Below are positions 32,489-39,592 of a stretch of 39,592 nucleotides of DNA, piece by piece. The translations under genes were made by a program, and so were the position numbers. The stretch comes from Collinsella aerofaciens (GTDB lineage: Bacteria; Actinomycetota; Coriobacteriia; Coriobacteriales; Coriobacteriaceae): positions 1-39,592 of the forward strand of contig NZ_JADNGN010000020.1 in the NCBI RefSeq assembly GCF_015553355.1, read 5' to 3'. The notes under the pieces are model-generated. The model did no database searches. It worked only from the letters and a program-made list of their open reading frames with translations, and had not been told where the DNA came from. Position 1 is the first letter of the stretch. Each line of letters opens with the position of its first letter.

Positions 32489-32847
32489 ATGAAATACCAG
32501 AAGTCGCGGATATCCATCAACGAACAAATAGCACTATTGACAGAAAACAAGGGTCTTAAGTGCTCTGATCAAAGCGAACTCGAGCGAGCTTTGGTCGAAG
32601 CCAACCACTACAGACTGTCGGCCTACTGGTTTCCCTACAAAACCAAATGCAAGTCCGGGATTACCATCTTTCGCGAAGGCACAACATTCGAAACCATCAT
32701 CTACACGTATGAATTTGACCGAGCCCTCCGGCAGTTAATGTTTGATGCGGTCGGCAGTGCGGTCGGCAGAATTGAGATCTACCTCAGAAGCAGAATTGCC
32801 TATCTTGCCTCTGAGGAACGCGGGCCTTTCTGTTACCCAGATGTCGC
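32489..32847 (+). pseudogene. Truncated Abi_2 (AbiD/F-type) abortive-infection gene
   Basis: The first 119 codons read as an Abi_2 family protein, which blocks phage multiplication in lactococci and relatives: ISINEQIALLTENKGLKC, EANHYRLSAYWFPYK, GTTFETIIYTYEFDRALRQL and RIEIYLRSRIAYL follow the family pattern in order. Complete members are about 300 residues, so roughly the C-terminal 60 percent is missing. After GPFCYPDVA the frame continues into unrelated sequence and stops at 33112, while a chloride-channel fragment appears in another frame. A deletion or recombination joined the two. ATG 32489 follows AAGAGG. Lower GC than neighbours suggests acquisition. Confidence 0.75.
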
Positions 32848-33063
32848 CATAACGAGGCTCAACTCGGCATGCCCGTCGAGCTCTGCGCCGCACTGGGCTA
32901 CGCAGCCGTCTTTGGCAGCGCCACCAATACGCTGCTCGCACCCATCCTTATTGGCTGCGAAGTCTTCGGCTTTGGTAACTTGCCGATGTTCATTATTGTC
33001 TGCGTTGTGGCTTACCTGTTCAACATGGATAAGTCCATCTACGCCCTGCAGGAGCGGGCGTAG
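32848..33063 (+). pseudogene. C-terminal remnant of a ClC chloride channel
   Basis: In a frame shifted relative to the abi gene, about 71 codons read as the end of a voltage-gated ClC-family channel: HNEAQLGMPVELCAALGYAA, GSATNTLLAPILIGCEVFG and a final helix LPMFIIVCVVAYLFNM, terminating at TAG 33061-33063. Complete ClC proteins exceed 400 residues, so this is a fragment without own start. Its abrupt beginning at about 32848 marks the junction with the Abi_2 remnant. Confidence 0.7.
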
Positions 33064-33089
33064 ATCGATGTCCAGGCAGGTGGTCTCAG

Positions 33090-33230
33090 CCGGAAACGAT
33101 GTCCCACTCTGAGGCTGTATTCCGGGACACGGTTTCCGCTTGGAACGCCATTCGGAAAGCGCATCCCGCTTTAAAACGGAATTCCGGGACGTAGTTTCCG
33201 TCTGAGCCTCCATTCGGAAAGCATGTCCCG
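33090..33230. repeat. Array of five alternating inverted repeats (family D)
   Basis: Copies of CGGAAA-N4-RTCCCG occur at 33091 (+), 33123-33138 (-), 33153-33168 (+), 33185-33200 (-) and 33215-33230 (+), about 29-33 bp apart. The six-base ends are conserved while the four central bases vary (CGAT, CCGT, GCGC, CTAC, GCAT). Spacers are 14-17 nt. It occupies the gap between the ClC remnant and the alkyltransferase gene. Confidence 0.85.
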
Positions 33231-33269
33231 TTCTTTCACGGCATCTTGGCTATGCAAAGCGCTCGAGTG

Positions 33270-33848
33270 TTACTCCTCGTACGCGCCCTCAAGCCGAAGC
33301 AGCCACTCCTTGCGATCAAGCCCGCCGGCATATCCGTTAAGCGAGCCGTCGGCCGCCACCACGCGATGGCATGGCACAATAATCGAAACAGGGTTGCGAG
33401 CGACCGCGGCCCCCACGGCACGGGGAGACACAACGGGTGTCTCATTTCCCGGCACACGATGTCGAGCCGCAACACGCTGGGCGATCTCGCCATACGTAGC
33501 GACCTCGCCACGCGGAATAGAAAGCAGCTCGTACCAAACTTCACGCTGAAACGCCGTGCCAATCAAATGCAACGGCGGCGTAAACCGAGGTTCCTGCCCT
33601 GCAAAATAAGCATTCAGCCAAGCCCACGAACGCTCAAGCACCGAAGAAGCCGCACCATTTGCAGGACTCACCGACGACATGCCGCCAGCACCAGAAACTG
33701 CATCGGCGCCTTCAACATGTTCAGGATCTTCTTTGAGAAGCGTGGAGCCAAAATGCTCCTGTCCCTCAAACCAAAGCCCCGTCAGACCGCGGCCATCAGC
33801 GGCAAGCAAGATTTCGCCCAAAGGCGAAGCAAACGTCGTCGTGACCAC
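33270..33848 (-). CDS. ogt: Methylated-DNA--protein-cysteine methyltransferase
   Basis: The 192-residue DNA-repair protein transfers alkyl groups from O6-alkylguanine to its own cysteine, C160 in IVPCHRV. GTAFQREVWYELLSIPRGEVATYGEIA is the conserved DNA-binding helix region (97-123) and GYAGGLDRKEWLL the C-terminal clamp. It is longer than usual (about 165) owing to a low-complexity insertion at about 38-68 and an extra segment before PRAVGAAVARNP. Start is GTG 33848 with AAAGGAG seven nt upstream. It is downstream of asd on the same strand, beyond the hairpin at 34057-34186. The neighbouring SOS-type GyrI gene gives a local DNA-damage theme. Confidence 0.9.
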   Translation of the reverse strand: MVTTTFASPLGEILLAADGRGLTGLWFEGQEHFGSTLLKEDPEHVEGADAVSGAGGMSSVSPANGAASSVLERSWAWLNAYFAGQEPRFTPPLHLIGTAFQREVWYELLSIPRGEVATYGEIAQRVAARHRVPGNETPVVSPRAVGAAVARNPVSIIVPCHRVVAADGSLNGYAGGLDRKEWLLRLEGAYEE

Positions 33849-34056
33849 CAGCGGCTCCTTTCAAAACTCCGCAACATAATACCGCGAATTGTGCAGACAA
33901 CCCCAATCGACCCCAAAGTCACCCAAGGCAGCAGGCGCGCAGCGCCGAGGCCGCCGCCGGGACCAGGGCCCGCAACAGCCACGCGCCCCCACATCAGCCC
34001 AGCGGCCTCAACCAACAACGACCCCATCGCAGGCCGCTTGCAGCAGCGTCACCGCA

Positions 34057-34186
34057 GGCGGGGGCCGGGCTCAGTTTTCAGAACACTCCGCAGACCAGTG
34101 TGGCGCCTTGTCCGCGGCTCCGAAGGAGCAGGACAAGGCGCCACACATGGTCGAGGACGTTCTGAAAGCTAAGCCCGGCCCCCGCC
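34057..34186 (-). terminator. 130-bp nested hairpin after asd
   Basis: Four coaxial stems: 15 bp (34057-34071 with 34172-34186), 9 bp TTTCAGAAC/GTTCTGAAA (34076-34084 with 34159-34167), 16 bp (34098-34113 with 34131-34146; GTGTGGCGCCTTGTCC) and 5 bp GCTCC-gaa-GGAGC. All pairs are perfect. It starts 12 nt beyond the asd stop. The remaining gap to ogt (33849-34056) shows no gene. Confidence 0.8.
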
Positions 34187-34198
34187 GGACAGGCCACA

Positions 34199-35224
34199 CT
34201 ACTCGCAGAGCAGCTTAGCGATCTGGACGGCGTTAGTTGCCGCGCCCTTACGGATTTGGTCGCCGCAACACCAGAAGGTGATACCGCGCGCGGCCTCGGG
34301 GTTGGAGATGTCACGACGCACGCGGCCGACCCAAATCAGGTCCTGGTCGGAGGTGTCCATCGGCATGGGGAAGCGGTCGTGTGCATCCTCGGCAGCCATG
34401 TCGTCAACCAGCTTGACGCCCGGAGCGGCAGCGAGCGCAGCGCGAGCCTCCTCGACCGTAATGTCGCGCTCGAACTCGAGCGTAATGCTCTCGGAGTGCG
34501 AGCGCAGCACAGGCACGCGCACGCAGGTGCAGTTCACGCGCAGCTCGGGCAGGTGCATGATCTTACGGCCCTCGTTTTGCAGCTTCATCTCCTCAGAGGT
34601 AAAGCCCTCCTCCTTGACGCCGCCAATCTGCGGAATCAGGTTGCTCGCCAGCTGGGCGGCAAATGCGCGCGGCTCGGGAATCTCCTCGCCACGGCCCAAG
34701 GCAGCAAGCTGCGCTTCGAGCTCGGCCATACCGGGAGCTCCGGCACCAGAAGCCGCCTGATACGTCGAGACGATCATGCGCTTCACGCCGGCAAGCTGAT
34801 GCAGCGGCCACGTGGGAACCAGGCCGATGATGGTCGCGCAGTTGGGATTGGCGATAAGGCCGTGATGCCATTTGATATCGTCGGCATTGATCTCGGGCAC
34901 GACCAGCGGCACCTCGGGATCCATGCGGAAGGCGTGGCTGTTGTCGACCACGACGGCTCCGCGCTTGACGGCCTCGGGCAGCAGCTCCTTAGCGATATCG
35001 TCGCCGGCAGCGCCGAGCACGATGTCGCAGCCCTCAAAGGCCTCGGGGCAAGCCTCTTCGATCACGATTTGCTCGCCGCGGAACTCAACGGTCTTGCCCG
35101 CGGAGCGTGCGCTTGCCAACAGCTTGAGCTTGCCGACCGGGAACTCCTGCTCGTTGAGGCACTCGAGCATCTGGGTGCCCACGGCTCCCGTCGCGCCCAA
35201 AATAGCAACCGTGTACTGTTTCAT
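34199..35224 (-). CDS. asd: Aspartate-semialdehyde dehydrogenase
   Basis: The 341-residue NADPH enzyme reduces aspartyl phosphate to aspartate semialdehyde, the second step to threonine, methionine, lysine and diaminopimelate. The nucleotide-binding ILGATGAVG (8-16), catalytic C129 in NPNCATI, the SGAGAPGMAEL loop and the RVPVLRSHSESI histidine segment are all present; length is normal. ATG 35224 follows AAGGGGGAAGC. lysC lies upstream on the same strand, separated by 173 nt with a possible terminator, so the two may be independently expressed. Confidence 0.95.
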   Translation of the reverse strand: MKQYTVAILGATGAVGTQMLECLNEQEFPVGKLKLLASARSAGKTVEFRGEQIVIEEACPEAFEGCDIVLGAAGDDIAKELLPEAVKRGAVVVDNSHAFRMDPEVPLVVPEINADDIKWHHGLIANPNCATIIGLVPTWPLHQLAGVKRMIVSTYQAASGAGAPGMAELEAQLAALGRGEEIPEPRAFAAQLASNLIPQIGGVKEEGFTSEEMKLQNEGRKIMHLPELRVNCTCVRVPVLRSHSESITLEFERDITVEEARAALAAAPGVKLVDDMAAEDAHDRFPMPMDTSDQDLIWVGRVRRDISNPEAARGITFWCCGDQIRKGAATNAVQIAKLLCE

Positions 35225-35301
35225 GCTTCCCCCTTTAAAGGTTGTGGCTTTTGCCCGCACGCCGAGCAGGCCGATTATTGTTGCCAGTTTATACAAGAAC
35301 A

Positions 35302-35322
35302 GGGCGGGCACGAAACCCGCCC
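35302..35322 (-). terminator. Possible terminator between lysC and asd
   Basis: GGGCGGG and CCCGCCC pair around 7 nt; on the minus strand TGTTCTTGT follows. Upstream, 35325-35347 holds four to five short CGAAAC repeats of unknown meaning. Confidence 0.45.
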
Positions 35323-35397
35323 CGTCGAAACGAAACCGAAACGAAACGCCCCGCCGTAGTTTTTTGAGACATGCCCCAAAAATCTACCGAGCAGTCG

Positions 35398-36786
35398 CTA
35401 CTTTTTGAGCGCGACCAGAGCGGGATCGACCGGCGCGGGAGCCTCCAGGTCGGAGACCTTCACAATGCCGTTCTCATCGGAGAAGGCACGGTAAATGGTC
35501 CGAATCGCTAGGTCGAAGTCCTTCTCCTCGACACCGATAATGATGTTGATCTCGTCACAGCTCTGCGAAATCATACGCACGCTCACGCCGGCCTGGCCAA
35601 GCATGCCAAACAGGTGGCCCGAGATACCTGCGCGGCCGCGCAGGTTACGGCCGACGGTCGCGATGAGCGCCAGACCCTCGACAACCTCGATCTCGAGCGG
35701 CTCGACCTCCTGCTGAATGTCGCCCACGAGCGAGTACAGCGAATCGTGCACGTCCTGCTCCTGCACCACGGCGCCAAAACGGTCGACACCGGTGGGCATA
35801 TGCTCGACGGAGACGTCATAGCGTTCGAAGACCGAAAGCGCACGACGCATAAAGCCAACGCGGGGCTTGGTGCGGTCGCGGGCGACGTTGATGGCGACAA
35901 AACCGCGCTTGCCGGTCACGCCGGTAATGATGGGCTCTGCCTCGCCCTCATCGGCCGTCTCGCTAATGATGGTGCCGGGGTCCTGCGGCGCATTGGTGTT
36001 CTTGATGACCAGCGGAATGCCTGCCTCGCGCACGGGGAACACGGCCTCCTCGTGCAGGACGCTTGCGCCCATGTACGAAAGCTCGCGCAGCTCCTCGTAG
36101 GTAACGCGCGCAATGGGCTGGGCCTCGGGAACAATACGCGGATCGGCAGAATAGAAACCCGAGACGTCGGTCCAGTTCTCGTAAAGGTCGGCGCCCAGGC
36201 ACTTAGCCAAGATCGAGCCCGAGATATCGCCGCCGCCACGATCGAGCAGCTTGATCTGGCCCTCACGCGTCGCACCGTAGAAACCGGGCATAACAAAGCC
36301 GCCCTGCTGACCGTACTCCTGCACCAGCTCGGAGGTGCGGTTCATGCTGAGCGTACCGTCGTGATGGAACGCAACGACCGTCGCGGCATCCAAGAACGGC
36401 AGGCCCAGATACTCGGCCATCAGGCGAGCGGTGAAGTACTCGCCGCGGCTCACGAGTTCCTCGGTAGAGTAGCCGCCCGAGCGAGCGCGCTCGGCAAAGG
36501 CCGCGAACTCCTCGCGGATGGGATAGGTGAGCTCCAGCTCGTCAGCGATATCAAAATAGCGCTGGCCAATGTCCTCGAGCAGCTCCTCGCACGACACGTG
36601 ATACTTAACGTGCGCGTTAACCAGGTAGAGCAGGTCAGTCACCTTGGTGTCGCCCTTAAAGCGGCGACCGCAGGCAGAAACCACCACAAAACGGCGGGCA
36701 GGGTCGGCGTCGACAATGGCCTTAATCTTCTTGAAGTGTTCGGCGTCGGCGACCGACGAGCCGCCAAACTTGGCAATCTTAATCAT
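35398..36786 (-). CDS. lysC: Aspartate kinase
   Basis: The 462-residue enzyme phosphorylates aspartate, the entry to the aspartate family. KFGGSSVAD (6-14) is the nucleotide-binding signature; the kinase domain spans about 1-290 with RGGGDISGS in the aspartate site. Two ACT domains follow (about 320-450: VSVEHMPTGVDRFG and VSVRMISQSCDEINIIIGV), so feedback control by lysine and/or threonine is expected. Length is that of the monofunctional ThrA/LysC-type long form rather than the 420-residue actinobacterial alpha/beta form. The gene diverges from thrC with 104 bp between starts. Confidence 0.94.
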   Translation of the reverse strand: MIKIAKFGGSSVADAEHFKKIKAIVDADPARRFVVVSACGRRFKGDTKVTDLLYLVNAHVKYHVSCEELLEDIGQRYFDIADELELTYPIREEFAAFAERARSGGYSTEELVSRGEYFTARLMAEYLGLPFLDAATVVAFHHDGTLSMNRTSELVQEYGQQGGFVMPGFYGATREGQIKLLDRGGGDISGSILAKCLGADLYENWTDVSGFYSADPRIVPEAQPIARVTYEELRELSYMGASVLHEEAVFPVREAGIPLVIKNTNAPQDPGTIISETADEGEAEPIITGVTGKRGFVAINVARDRTKPRVGFMRRALSVFERYDVSVEHMPTGVDRFGAVVQEQDVHDSLYSLVGDIQQEVEPLEIEVVEGLALIATVGRNLRGRAGISGHLFGMLGQAGVSVRMISQSCDEINIIIGVEEKDFDLAIRTIYRAFSDENGIVKVSDLEAPAPVDPALVALKK

Positions 36787-36890
36787 GGGCTGGAGGTTAC
36801 CTTTCTAAAAAGCCTCTGCGAACCTATTTTGCGCGCTCTGATACCATGGTTTCACCGATTGGGACCAAGGCATCCGAGGAGCAGTGTTAT

Positions 36891-38408
36891 ATGGGAACTT
36901 ATCATAGTACACGAGGACACACTTTATCGTGCTCAAGTAAGGTGGCAATCCGTACCGGCATCGCTCCCGACGGGGGTTTGTTTGTCTCGGACGAGCTCGG
37001 CACCCAGCAGGTCGATATCAGCTCGCTTGCAGATAAATCGTACTTTGAAATCGCTCAAGATGTGTTGGGAATGTTACTGAATGATTACACGACCGAAGAA
37101 ATTTCGGCGTGTGTCGACGAGGCATACCGCGGCACGTTTGCGAGTGAAGAGGTTACGCCGCTCGTCAAACTCGACGCTGCACCGGGCGCTGACGCCCCTC
37201 AGACCTATGTGATGGAGCTCTTTGGCGGCCCCACGAGCGCCTTCAAGGACGTCGCCCTGCAGATGCTCCCCCGCTTGATGGCCCGCACCTCTGCCAAGGA
37301 CGGCGGCGCCGAGCGCATCATGATCGTCACCGCCACGTCGGGCGACACGGGCAAGGCCGCGCTCGCCGGTTTTGCCGACGCTCCGGGCACGGGTATCACC
37401 GTCTTTTATCCCGAGGGCAAGGTCAGCCGCGTGCAGAATCTGCAGATGTCCACGCAGGAGGGCGATAACGTCGCCGTCTGCGGCATCCGCGGCAACTTCG
37501 ACGATGCCCAGAGCGCCGTCAAGCGCATCTTTGCCGATAAGGAGCTTGCCGAGCGCCTGGAGGCCGCTGGCACGGTGCTTTCGAGCGCCAACTCCATCAA
37601 CGTTGGCCGCCTGGTACCGCAGGTCGTCTACTACTTTGCCGCCTATGCGCAGCTGCTGCGCGCCGGCGCCATCGAGGCCGGCGATGCCGTGGAGTTCTGC
37701 GTGCCGACCGGCAACTTTGGCGATATCCTGGCCGGCTACTATGCCAAGCGCATGGGTCTGCCCGTCGCCAAACTCGTCGTGGCCAGCGACAAGAACAACG
37801 TGCTCGCTGACTTCCTGACCACCGGCGTTTACGACCGCAACCGCCCGTTCTTCACGACCATCTCGCCGTCGATGGACATCCTTATTAGCTCCAACCTGGA
37901 GCGTATGCTTTATTTCCTGTCCGATGGCGACTGCGAACTCGTTGCCGGCCTTATGGAGCAGCTGGCACAGACTGGTCGCTATGAGGTGCCCGCCGAGCTG
38001 CTGGCCAAGATCCAGAGTGTGTTTGGCTGCGGCTGGGCCAGCGAGGACGAGGTCCGCGCTGCTATCAAGAACTGCTGGGATGCAAACGGCTATGTGATCG
38101 ACCCGCACACCGCTTGCGGCTATCACGTCTTTGAAAAGGTCGCCCCCGCCGAGGGCGCCAAGGCCCGCGTGCTGCTTTCGACCGCCAGCCCCTACAAGTT
38201 CCCGCGCGCCTGCTGCGACGCCCTGGGCCTCGACGTTCCCGAGGATGATTTTGAGGCCATGGGTGTACTCGAGCAGGCCACCAATACGGTCGCCCCGACC
38301 CAGCTCGCCGAACTCGAGTCCAAGCCCGTCCGCTTCGAAGACGTCTGCGACGTTGCCGACATGGCCAACTACGTAGAGCAGGCTGCAAAAAAGATGGCTA
38401 CCAACTAA
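36891..38408 (+). CDS. thrC: Threonine synthase
   Basis: The 505-residue PLP enzyme converts O-phosphohomoserine to threonine. YHSTRG at the start and the PLP lysine K119 in GGPTSAFKDVALQ are typical; TSGDTGKAAL and PTGNFGDILAGYYA bind the PLP phosphate. ATG 36891 follows GAGGAG at nine nt; the earlier frame start at 36846 has no SD. It is divergent from lysC and precedes thrB, from which it is separated by a small hairpin and a 112-bp nested hairpin. Confidence 0.95.
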   Translation: MGTYHSTRGHTLSCSSKVAIRTGIAPDGGLFVSDELGTQQVDISSLADKSYFEIAQDVLGMLLNDYTTEEISACVDEAYRGTFASEEVTPLVKLDAAPGADAPQTYVMELFGGPTSAFKDVALQMLPRLMARTSAKDGGAERIMIVTATSGDTGKAALAGFADAPGTGITVFYPEGKVSRVQNLQMSTQEGDNVAVCGIRGNFDDAQSAVKRIFADKELAERLEAAGTVLSSANSINVGRLVPQVVYYFAAYAQLLRAGAIEAGDAVEFCVPTGNFGDILAGYYAKRMGLPVAKLVVASDKNNVLADFLTTGVYDRNRPFFTTISPSMDILISSNLERMLYFLSDGDCELVAGLMEQLAQTGRYEVPAELLAKIQSVFGCGWASEDEVRAAIKNCWDANGYVIDPHTACGYHVFEKVAPAEGAKARVLLSTASPYKFPRACCDALGLDVPEDDFEAMGVLEQATNTVAPTQLAELESKPVRFEDVCDVADMANYVEQAAKKMATN

Positions 38409-38420
38409 ACCCCTTATTAA

Positions 38421-38440
38421 GCGCCGGCGAAAGCCGGCGC
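38421..38440 (+). terminator. GAAA-capped hairpin after thrC
   Basis: GCGCCGGC-GAAA-GCCGGCGC, an 8-bp GC stem with a stable tetraloop, 12 nt after the thrC stop. The following ACCTTCTTCC is only moderately T-rich, so readthrough into thrB is likely. Confidence 0.6.
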
Positions 38441-38486
38441 ACCTTCTTCCATCAGATAACCCCCGGGATGATGACGAACGTGCACA

Positions 38487-38598
38487 GCGTGCCTGGCTGT
38501 TTAGTTCGTCGCGAGTTCCGCACGCAAAGGAAAGCACTTAATGTGCTTTCCGTCTTGCGCAGGACTGCCCGAGCAGCGAACTAAACAGCCAGGCACGC
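38487..38598 (+). promoter_or_regulatory. 112-bp nested hairpin abutting the thrB RBS
   Basis: Perfect 22-bp outer arms (38487-38508 and 38577-38598; GCGTGCCTGGCTGTTTAG begins the left arm) enclose a mismatched stem (CGCAA/TTGCG with AGT-CC/GGACT) and a 9-bp tip GGAAAGCAC-TTAAT-GTGCTTTCC. The thrB Shine-Dalgarno AGGAGG starts two nt after the right arm, leaving it accessible. Confidence 0.75.
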
Positions 38599-38611
38599 CA
38601 GGAGGACCCAC

Positions 38612-39493
38612 ATGATCAAGATCACCGTCCCAGCAACAAGCGCAAACCTAGGCATCGGCTACGACACCCTCGGCATGGCCGTCAGCCTCTACTCGCACTT
38701 TACCTTTGAGCGCGCCGACAAGCTCACCATCACGGGCTGCCCCGAGGAATTCCAAAACGAGAACAACCTGGTCTACGTGAGCTTTGTCGATGCGCTGGCC
38801 GCATGGGGCGAGCCGGCTTTTCCCGTCGCTATCGACATCCAGACCGACGTGCCCGTCGCCCGCGGCCTGGGTTCCAGCTCCACCTGCGTCGTCGCTGGCA
38901 TCATGGCGGCCGCCGCGCTGACGGGCCACACCGTCGACCGTGCCGAGCTTGTCCGCATTGCCACCGAGGTCGAGGGCCATCCCGATAACGTCGCCCCTGC
39001 CATCCTGGGCGGTGCCGTTTGCTCCTTTACGCCGACTGATTCGCTCCCCCAGTGCCTGCGCTACGAGGTGAGCGATCGCCTGCGTTTTATTACCGTGATT
39101 CCGCCCTACGAGGTACACACGAGCGAGGCGCGCAAGGTCGTGCCGCAGGAGATTCCGCTCTCCACCGCCGTGTGGCAGATGGGCCGCATCGCCGGCATGA
39201 CGCGCGGCCTGGAGACCGGCGACCTTGACCTGATTGCCGCCGCCAACGACGACCGCATCCAGGAGCCCTATCGTCGCCGTCTGATTCCCGACTACAACGC
39301 CGTGCGCGACACCTGCCTTAACGGCGGCGCTAAGACCATCTGGATTAGCGGCTCGGGCTCGACCCTCATGGCTGTGACCGACGACACCATCGTGGCAAAG
39401 TTCCTGCAGGTCAAGCTGCGCGAGCAGTTCCCCAAGTGCGATACGCATATTCTGACGTGCGACACGGAAGGCGCCCAGATCGAATACCTGTAG
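38612..39493 (+). CDS. thrB: Homoserine kinase
   Basis: The 293-residue GHMP kinase phosphorylates homoserine, supplying the substrate of ThrC. VPATSANLGIGYDTLG at the N-terminus and the ATP-binding PVARGLGSSSTC (81-92) are family signatures; the C-terminal GAKTIWISGSGSTLMAV is the third GHMP motif. ATG 38612 follows AGGAGG at a good distance. Gene order thrC-thrB with the intervening nested hairpin suggests one transcript with structure-tuned expression. Confidence 0.95.
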   Translation: MIKITVPATSANLGIGYDTLGMAVSLYSHFTFERADKLTITGCPEEFQNENNLVYVSFVDALAAWGEPAFPVAIDIQTDVPVARGLGSSSTCVVAGIMAAAALTGHTVDRAELVRIATEVEGHPDNVAPAILGGAVCSFTPTDSLPQCLRYEVSDRLRFITVIPPYEVHTSEARKVVPQEIPLSTAVWQMGRIAGMTRGLETGDLDLIAAANDDRIQEPYRRRLIPDYNAVRDTCLNGGAKTIWISGSGSTLMAVTDDTIVAKFLQVKLREQFPKCDTHILTCDTEGAQIEYL

Positions 39494-39561
39494 TCGCCGT
39501 CCCGTATACTCGCCGGGGAGGCCAGGGGCTTTGCCCCCAAATCGTCCTCGGACATGGCAGG

Positions 39562-39592
39562 ACCCCCGCTGCGCACTTCGTGCGGCGGGGGT
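39562..39592 (+). terminator. Terminator-like hairpin at the window end
   Basis: ACCCCCGC-TG-CGCAC pairs with GTGCG-GCGGGGGT around TTC (2-nt bulge). Any T-run would lie beyond the window. A smaller GGGGC-TTT-GCCCC hairpin lies at about 39526-39538. Confidence 0.55.

Noticed and set aside
32833-33213. Minus-strand ORF of 126 codons across the ClC remnant and array D
   Set aside because: Its sequence is a translation of the repeat array and of the antisense of the ClC fragment; no RBS or domain.
33782-34027. Minus-strand ORF of 81 codons with a hydrophobic stretch overlapping the ogt start
   Set aside because: No Shine-Dalgarno, Gly/Pro/Arg-rich composition from GC-rich sequence and overlap with the real ogt 5' end.

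Overview
The window looks like a chromosomal segment of a gut-type actinobacterium of the class Coriobacteriia, most likely Collinsella or a close relative. This is inferred from the high-GC codon use, the protein repertoire (amino-acid ABC uptake, Amt/P-II, an M18 aminopeptidase, a choloylglycine-hydrolase-like enzyme, PfkA with a GGNGS loop) and the many short intergenic palindromes. No rRNA, tRNA, CRISPR array or complete insertion sequence was seen.

Layout. 1-460 holds what I read as an unannotated type I toxin-antitoxin locus: a 41-residue hydrophobic/basic peptide on the minus strand and a short convergent antisense RNA with its own promoter and terminator. A LexA-like box lies in the toxin promoter. 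494-3492 (minus) carries tetR, an MFS transporter and a HAD phosphatase. 3567-5232 (minus) is the amt-glnB ammonium module. 5431-6990 (minus) is a membrane protein with an HD-domain protein. 7219-9000 is a DXS-like thiamine enzyme lacking two hallmark DXS motifs. An iron alcohol dehydrogenase follows (minus). 10761-15079 is a polar amino-acid ABC transporter (binding protein, two permeases, ATPase) plus a class I glutamine amidotransferase-like hydrolase. 15185-17446 (minus) is a degenerate-GGDEF/REC/HD-GYP regulator with an Hpt protein. 17657-25674 holds mostly housekeeping enzymes: an alpha/beta hydrolase, a radical SAM protein, a SEC-C methionine aminopeptidase, a D-2-hydroxyacid dehydrogenase, aminopeptidase M18, a membrane-anchored Ntn hydrolase and phosphofructokinase.

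26107-33848 is more accessory: an XRE-type membrane regulator, a small conserved protein, an FtsX/LolD-type ABC exporter, a GyrI-like protein behind a perfect LexA-type box, and a truncated Abi_2 phage-resistance gene preceded by a terminator-bearing leader and joined to a chloride-channel remnant. An O6-alkylguanine transferase closes this stretch. 34199-39493 is the aspartate-to-threonine pathway: lysC and asd on minus, thrC and thrB on plus.

The most unusual property is the density and regularity of intergenic inverted-repeat elements: (A) five copies of a terminator-like hairpin; (B) three copies of a 20-bp-arm palindrome, each with a 27-nt loop; (C) six alternating inverted 15-17-bp repeats at about 40-bp pitch at 9058-9275; (D) five alternating inverted 16-bp repeats at about 31-bp pitch at 33091-33230; and several nested hairpins of 90-160 bp beside pfkA, asd and thrB and at 27221-27380. 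These, together with the putative toxin-antitoxin locus, are the best candidates for undescribed biology here.
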